Below are positions 60,148-64,000 of a stretch of 64,000 nt of DNA, in pieces; the stretch's first letter is position 1, and each line of letters opens with the position of its first letter. The translations under genes and the position numbers were made by a program. Source of the DNA: Candidatus Eisenbacteria bacterium (lineage in GTDB: Bacteria > Eisenbacteria > RBG-16-71-46 > CAIMUX01 > JAHJDP01); assembly GCA_018831195.1 (NCBI GenBank), contig JAHJDP010000100.1, positions 1 to 64,000 of the forward strand, in the 5' to 3' direction. The notes beneath the pieces were generated by a model. It searched no databases. It was given only the letters and a program-made list of their open reading frames with translations, and was not told the origin of the DNA.

Positions 60148-61350
60148 TCACTTCGGCGCCTTCCAATCCTCGGCTTCCGCAAGATCCTTATCAGTAGATC
60201 TTGCATTCTTCTTATTCGCGCCTTTCCAAACAGCATTCTTATCATCGATCCGGTGCAAGACCGCCTGCGTCAGATCCGCATCCGTAAAGTCAGCGCCCTG
60301 CACATTCGCATGGGAGAACAAGGAGAACGGAATCGATGCCTTTCGGAAAACGGCTCTCGCGCAATCCGCCTTGCTCAACTCAACGCGATCCATGCGGGCA
60401 TTCGTGAAATTCGCACTTTTTAGATCCGCCTTCTCAAAACAGGAGCATCTGAGGTCGGCGCCGGTAAAGTCCGCGCTGCTGATGATGCACTCTGTGAAAT
60501 CCGCCGTCTTACAGGCGGCTTTCTGAAATTTCGCATTTGTGAGATCGGCCCCTGAAAATTTAACCTGCGAACACTCCGATTCACTGAGATTTACATTTCC
60601 CAAATTGGACTTCGCAAGATCAGAATCGGTGAATCGACATCTCTGAAGATCCAATCCTTCGAGATTGGCGGATTCAAGATTGCACAATTGGAAAATCGAT
60701 TCCTTAATGCTGGAGGAGGTCAGATCGGCGCTCTCCAAATCAACCTGCAAAAAAGTCGCCTTTTCGATTCTGGCGCCATCGAGCAGGCAACCGACCATCT
60801 CACATCCCTCAAGGTTTGTTTCTACAAACTTGGCTCGTGTGAGATCCGCTTTTGTAAGGATCGAGTTTTTCAAATTGGCTTGGTTGAGGTCGGCGCCCTG
60901 AAGATCCGCCCCTTCAAGATCGGTATCGATGATCTGCGTACCAGATAAATTTGCTGTCTTTAGATTGACATTCGCCAACGCCGCTCCCCTGAGAACCGCC
61001 CCGCTCAGATCGCAACCTTCCAAAGAAGAAGTTTCAAACTCCGTCCCATGAAGATTGGCCCCGCTGAGTATCGCTTCACTTAAATCTGAGCCCAAAAACC
61101 GCGCCTCTTCAAGGTTGGCCGCATCACATCGTGCGGCCGTCAAATTACAATCCCGGAAGATTGTATCCTTGAGGTTTGCGCCTGTAAGTTGCGCCCCTTG
61201 AAAATTGATTTTTTCAAAAGAGGCGTCAAAGAAATCGGCATTCTTGAGATCGGATTCGCTGAGATCCAGCGCCACCAGGCGAATGCCCTCAAGCGATTCT
61301 CCGGCGGCGATCTTTTCAAGAACCGCCTCTCTTGATTCAAGTGTATCCAT
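60148..61350 (-). CDS. Pentapeptide-repeat protein
   Basis: Protein of 400 residues, almost entirely pentapeptide repeats of the A(D/N)LXX type from about 28 to 385 (LDLSESDLKNADFFDASFEK, ANLEEARFLGSDLSEAILSG, ADLTRAKFVETNLEGCEMVG). This folds as a right-handed quadrilateral beta-helix. Cysteines recur inside the coil (CDLSGAVL, CNLESANLEG, CSQVKFSG). A short basic end (KGANKKNARSTDKDLAEAED) follows. There is no signal peptide or membrane helix. Pentapeptide proteins in this gene setting accompany DUF2169 proteins and may help load or dock effectors. DNA-mimic roles like MfpA are possible but not indicated. It starts four bases after the DUF2169 gene, in the same operon. Confidence 0.88.
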   Translation of the reverse strand: MDTLESREAVLEKIAAGESLEGIRLVALDLSESDLKNADFFDASFEKINFQGAQLTGANLKDTIFRDCNLTAARCDAANLEEARFLGSDLSEAILSGANLHGTEFETSSLEGCDLSGAVLRGAALANVNLKTANLSGTQIIDTDLEGADLQGADLNQANLKNSILTKADLTRAKFVETNLEGCEMVGCLLDGARIEKATFLQVDLESADLTSSSIKESIFQLCNLESANLEGLDLQRCRFTDSDLAKSNLGNVNLSESECSQVKFSGADLTNAKFQKAACKTADFTECIISSADFTGADLRCSCFEKADLKSANFTNARMDRVELSKADCARAVFRKASIPFSLFSHANVQGADFTDADLTQAVLHRIDDKNAVWKGANKKNARSTDKDLAEAEDWKAPK

Positions 61351-61354
61351 AGTC

Positions 61355-63472
61355 CTACCGTTTCAATTCCGCTAATTTGGTCATTTTCAGATTGGCGCCA
61401 TCCAATCGAATCCCTGAAAGAACGGCATCAAGTAACTCCACCTCATATAGATTCGAACCGGAAAAATCGGCTCTAGTAAGATCTGCCTTTTCGAGACTTC
61501 CTTGAAAGAGATTCGTCTTCTGCATCTTGGCTTCGCACAAAGAAGCCTTTATGAATCGAGAACCCTTCAAAACGGCCCCAAGGAAATTGGCGTTGGCCAA
61601 AGAGGCTTTCTCAAAAGTCGCTCTTTCCATCTGAGCGCCGGTGAAATCGGCCTGATTGAGGCAGGCTTCTTCCCATATCGATTCGAAGCCTTGAATGTTA
61701 ATAAAAAGTCCCTGCGTGAAATCACATTTTTCAGAGGCTCGAATTTTCGTCAGGTCCGCTTCACTCATATTAACGTCTCTTCCGGAAGCCCCTTCAACCG
61801 AGGCCTCCTTTAGATTCGACCCTTGAAATTCAGCTTCCGAAAGATCCGCACATGAGAAATCCGCCCCTTGAAAATCGCACTTCTGCATCTTTGCCCGCGC
61901 GAGATCCGCTTCGCAGAAAATGGTGTGAAGGGCGGTGGCGCCATTGAGAACCGCCTCCTGAAGCTTTGCCTGCTCAAAGATCGCGTCATTAAGGATGGCG
62001 CCGGATAAATTCGCTTTGGTAAGGTCGGCGTGCGTCAAGTCGGCATCCTTCAGAAGGGCGCCGGATAGATTGGCATTGGAGAGATCAGCGCCGGTAAGAT
62101 CGGCTTCCGTTAAGTCGGCCTCGGATAGATCGCAATTTCTAAGAATCGCATTGGCGAAAGCCACCTCGCGAAGATTCGCCTTCCGGAGAACGATGCCCGT
62201 CAGATCAATCCCGGTCAAATCCCTGCCGGACAATCCTTCCTCCTCCGCTGCTCTTTCTTTGACGATGATGGCCATAGGACTCACTGATGCGGGGGTGGAA
62301 CCGAGCTCGCCCCGAAGGCGCCCATCTTTTTCTTCCGCCGTTTCACCCGGCGGTTCTTCCATAATCGAATCGGTTTCATCCTCACGATCCATCTCCGAAA
62401 CCAAAGAGGGTTCAATTAAGAGGGATTGATAATGGCCGGCAGGCTTGCGCTCATCGGATAGATTCTCGGTGGCGATAATAATGTGCCGGATTTCCTCATA
62501 ATCGTCTGATTGGATCTCAGCGACACCCCGCCATACAAGAACGAGTTTCTCGGCTTCCATATCCACCCAAAGCGTGTCCAGGTTCATCGGGATCTCAGAA
62601 AACGCATCGCCGCCACCAACCGTTTGACTCTTCAGATTCAAGAATGTCCGGATTTTCAATCCCGGTAATTGTGATCGATATTGAGGAAACTCGGGGTGCA
62701 GGTTTTCAAAATAGAGTTTTTCATCTCCCCTGAGATATCCCTCTAACTGAAGCTCAGGCGGCGCGGCGTTAAAGTAGCTCCAGTCAAAATCCTTGGGAAA
62801 CCAGGGCCAGCGTTCTTTCAGCCAGTTCCCCTTGTATGTGCCGAGTTTGGAGGCTCTCAGCTCCCACATCCTGCCCAATGCGCCGAATCCCGCGGGATCG
62901 GGATGATGGCTCGGCGAACTGATGAGGTTCCGGGGATCTTCAATATTGGGCAGTTCCTTTACATTCTTTCCATTCTCCAATTTACGTTTGGAATTTCCCT
63001 TGCCCGTGGGATTGGCTTTGAATCCCTCTCCGCCGAAGCTGCTTTCGTATCGAAGCTCCATCTCGGTGAAAGGTTCAGGATCCGACATGCCACCAAGCGC
63101 GCCGAACGAGCCTCTCCAATGGCGGTTTCCAATGACGTTGAGTGAATGGCTTCTATCGCCTACTTGAAATGTGACGCGGCAGACGGTTTGGGGCCTTTTT
63201 CCGGATGTATGGCATTTGCCGGCCAGCAGAAGATCGGCCCGTGGCTTGAAGAAGGCGAAATCGGATTCATATCGGCATCCGCAAATACCCTCTTCATCAT
63301 CCGGGTAGGGCTCATCGCCGGTTGGGAAGGCTTGATCATCAGCCGGGACGGCCACGCCGCCATTTGTGATATCAAAGGTTCCTTTAACAATAAAGGTCAT
63401 GGAATAACCCGGAAAATTCATCCGTCCGACCAGAGGCGCGGCTTGAAAAGGTGTTTCATTGAGGATATTCAC
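61355..63472 (-). CDS. DUF2169 domain fused to pentapeptide repeats
   Basis: Protein of 705 residues. Residues 1-300 are a DUF2169 domain: ETPFQAAPLVGRMNFPGYSM, FIVKGTFDITNGG, then FGALGGMSDPEPFTEMELRY, GFGALGRMWELRASKLGTYK and FNAAPPELQLEGYLRGDEKL. DUF2169 proteins act as chaperones or adaptors that load effectors onto DUF4150 PAAR-like tips in type VI secretion. A charged linker (about 335-425, REDETDSIMEEPPGETAEE) leads to pentapeptide repeats to the end (ANLREVAFANAILRNCDLSE, ADLSNANLSGALLKDADLTH). GTG start with GAGGAG five bases upstream. The fusion mirrors the separate pentapeptide protein next door. Confidence 0.9.
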   Translation of the reverse strand: MNILNETPFQAAPLVGRMNFPGYSMTFIVKGTFDITNGGVAVPADDQAFPTGDEPYPDDEEGICGCRYESDFAFFKPRADLLLAGKCHTSGKRPQTVCRVTFQVGDRSHSLNVIGNRHWRGSFGALGGMSDPEPFTEMELRYESSFGGEGFKANPTGKGNSKRKLENGKNVKELPNIEDPRNLISSPSHHPDPAGFGALGRMWELRASKLGTYKGNWLKERWPWFPKDFDWSYFNAAPPELQLEGYLRGDEKLYFENLHPEFPQYRSQLPGLKIRTFLNLKSQTVGGGDAFSEIPMNLDTLWVDMEAEKLVLVWRGVAEIQSDDYEEIRHIIIATENLSDERKPAGHYQSLLIEPSLVSEMDREDETDSIMEEPPGETAEEKDGRLRGELGSTPASVSPMAIIVKERAAEEEGLSGRDLTGIDLTGIVLRKANLREVAFANAILRNCDLSEADLTEADLTGADLSNANLSGALLKDADLTHADLTKANLSGAILNDAIFEQAKLQEAVLNGATALHTIFCEADLARAKMQKCDFQGADFSCADLSEAEFQGSNLKEASVEGASGRDVNMSEADLTKIRASEKCDFTQGLFINIQGFESIWEEACLNQADFTGAQMERATFEKASLANANFLGAVLKGSRFIKASLCEAKMQKTNLFQGSLEKADLTRADFSGSNLYEVELLDAVLSGIRLDGANLKMTKLAELKR

Positions 63473-63488
63473 GATGGCTCCTCAATCC

Positions 63489-63899
63489 TCAGTTCTTCCC
63501 GATTTGATCCAGGCCCTTCACGAATTCCTTGTGGGCCTTCTCTTCATCCTCAAGCATCTTCTCAAGTTCTTCCACCGACTTTTCCGCCTCTTCCTTCGGC
63601 GCCGGTGGATTTAAAAGCGAATTGGGATCCACGCCGATAAGTTTCGCGGCCAATGCCAGCTCCTCTTCGGCTTCTTTCACAAATTTCTCGAGCTTTTCAA
63701 CCGCCTTTTCGACATCTTCTTCCTTCTCCTCGGCCTCTTTGGGTTCGATCAGCACGGAGTTGGGATCGATACCCAATACCTTGCATCCCTCACCCAAATC
63801 CTTTTGCGCCTCGGCCATTTCCTTCTCAGCCTTGGCCACTGCCGCTTCCGCCTGCGCCATCTCGAGAGCAGGATCCAACTCCTCGGGGATTTCCACCAT
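63489..63899 (-). CDS. Acidic coiled-coil protein with a twice-repeated (I/V)DPNS motif
   Basis: I do not recognise a family. The 136 residues are very rich in Glu, Ala and Lys and should form long coiled coils: MAQAEAAVAKAEKEMAEAQK, EDVEKAVEKLEKFVKEAEEE, KSVEELEKMLEDEEKAHKEF. Two related loops break the helices, KVLGIDPNSVLIEPKEAEE near 46-63 and KLIGVDPNSLLNPPAPKEE near 89-107, so the protein is an internal duplication of helix plus loop. No signal peptide or membrane helix. ATG at 63899 has GGAG six bases before it; a TTG four codons earlier is weaker. It sits 16 bases before the DUF2169 gene, suggesting a scaffold, or a tape-measure-like or adaptor part. Confidence 0.7.
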   Translation of the reverse strand: MVEIPEELDPALEMAQAEAAVAKAEKEMAEAQKDLGEGCKVLGIDPNSVLIEPKEAEEKEEDVEKAVEKLEKFVKEAEEELALAAKLIGVDPNSLLNPPAPKEEAEKSVEELEKMLEDEEKAHKEFVKGLDQIGKN

Positions 63900-63934
63900 C
63901 TCATTCTCCAAATAATGATTCTCGGGACAAGTTG

Positions 63935-64000
63935 TTACTTCTTCGCCGTAATCGTAGATCCAAATTTAAAGGTGCTTCCGGTGAAATCAAAGGTGCTGCA
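63935..64000 (-). CDS. Partial gene, C-terminal end only
   Basis: A frame enters from the right edge and ends in TAA at 63935-63937. Its last 21 residues include STFDFTGSTFKFGSTITAKK, a strand-turn-strand pattern like the beta-helical ends of VgrG-type spike or related type VI proteins. It is 35 bases before the coiled-coil gene and in the same direction, so it is probably the upstream gene of the operon. Identity cannot be settled from so short an end. Confidence 0.45.
   Translation of the reverse strand, partial: CSTFDFTGSTFKFGSTITAKK

Noticed and set aside
60148-61350. Pentapeptide protein as a gyrase-protecting Qnr/MfpA factor
   Set aside because: The setting is a DUF2169/DUF4150 cassette and the neighbour fuses the same repeats to DUF2169. 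There is nothing to point to gyrase.

Overview
The window is a 64 kb stretch of a bacterial chromosome of moderately high GC content, with no rRNA, tRNA, CRISPR array, insertion sequence or phage block that I could find. Several features point to a Gram-negative lineage of the FCB type (Eisenbacteria, Latescibacteria, Gemmatimonadota and relatives). These are a PorV/PorQ-like outer-membrane protein, two large secreted proteins ending in a FlgD-like C-terminal domain, a TolC/MFP/RND efflux operon, a membrane-fused spermidine-synthase-like protein and REC-HDOD regulators. The phylum is an inference from protein style, not from a marker gene.

Layout. 1-9.3 kb: a DUF2207 membrane protein cut by the window edge, the RNA-binding factor Tex, a secreted phospholipase-D-like protein, and an operon of a GT39-like membrane enzyme, a PorV-like protein and a DUF4412 protein. 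9.6-13.1 kb: a compact four-gene cassette of unknown membrane proteins headed by a DUF6754-type protein and closed by a terminator. 13.1-20.6 kb: an HD-domain protein, a polysaccharide operon (two GT4 glycosyltransferases and a heparinase II/III-like lyase) and a YihY membrane protein. 20.6-29.6 kb: a VOC protein, a 494-base gap with repeats, a lone tandem-BMC shell protein, a PTS IIA protein, an SDR dehydrogenase, two tandem contractile-sheath genes in which TssB-like and TssC-like parts appear fused, a secreted TPR protein and pyruvate kinase.

29.7-39.9 kb: an Omp28/thioredoxin-like secreted protein, then a divergent Rrf2 regulator / serine O-acetyltransferase pair. The acetyltransferase leads a run of co-directional genes: a GT39-like enzyme, the radical SAM protein AmrS with a Tat signal, a fused AmrB-AmrA protein with a Sec-type signal, and a membrane spermidine-synthase-like protein. 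39.9-45.9 kb: five signalling genes (REC, REC with a degenerate HD-GYP, REC-HDOD, PAS histidine kinase, REC-HDOD). 45.9-56.8 kb: an exported M20 amidohydrolase, a 1009-residue PKD/CapA/FlgD-tail protein and the TolC-MFP-RND operon. 56.8-64 kb: an ADP-forming acyl-CoA synthetase, then a leftward cassette typical of type VI secretion surroundings (DUF4150 PAAR-like, DUF3540, pentapeptide repeats, DUF2169 fused to pentapeptide repeats, an acidic coiled-coil protein) that continues past the right edge.

The strongest candidates for an undescribed system are four. First, the pair of fused TssB-TssC sheath genes, possibly working with the DUF2169/DUF4150 cassette 32 kb away. Second, the DUF6754 four-gene membrane cassette. 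Third, an AmmeMemoRadiSam set whose parts all carry export or membrane signals. Fourth, an orphan microcompartment shell protein with no enzymes nearby.
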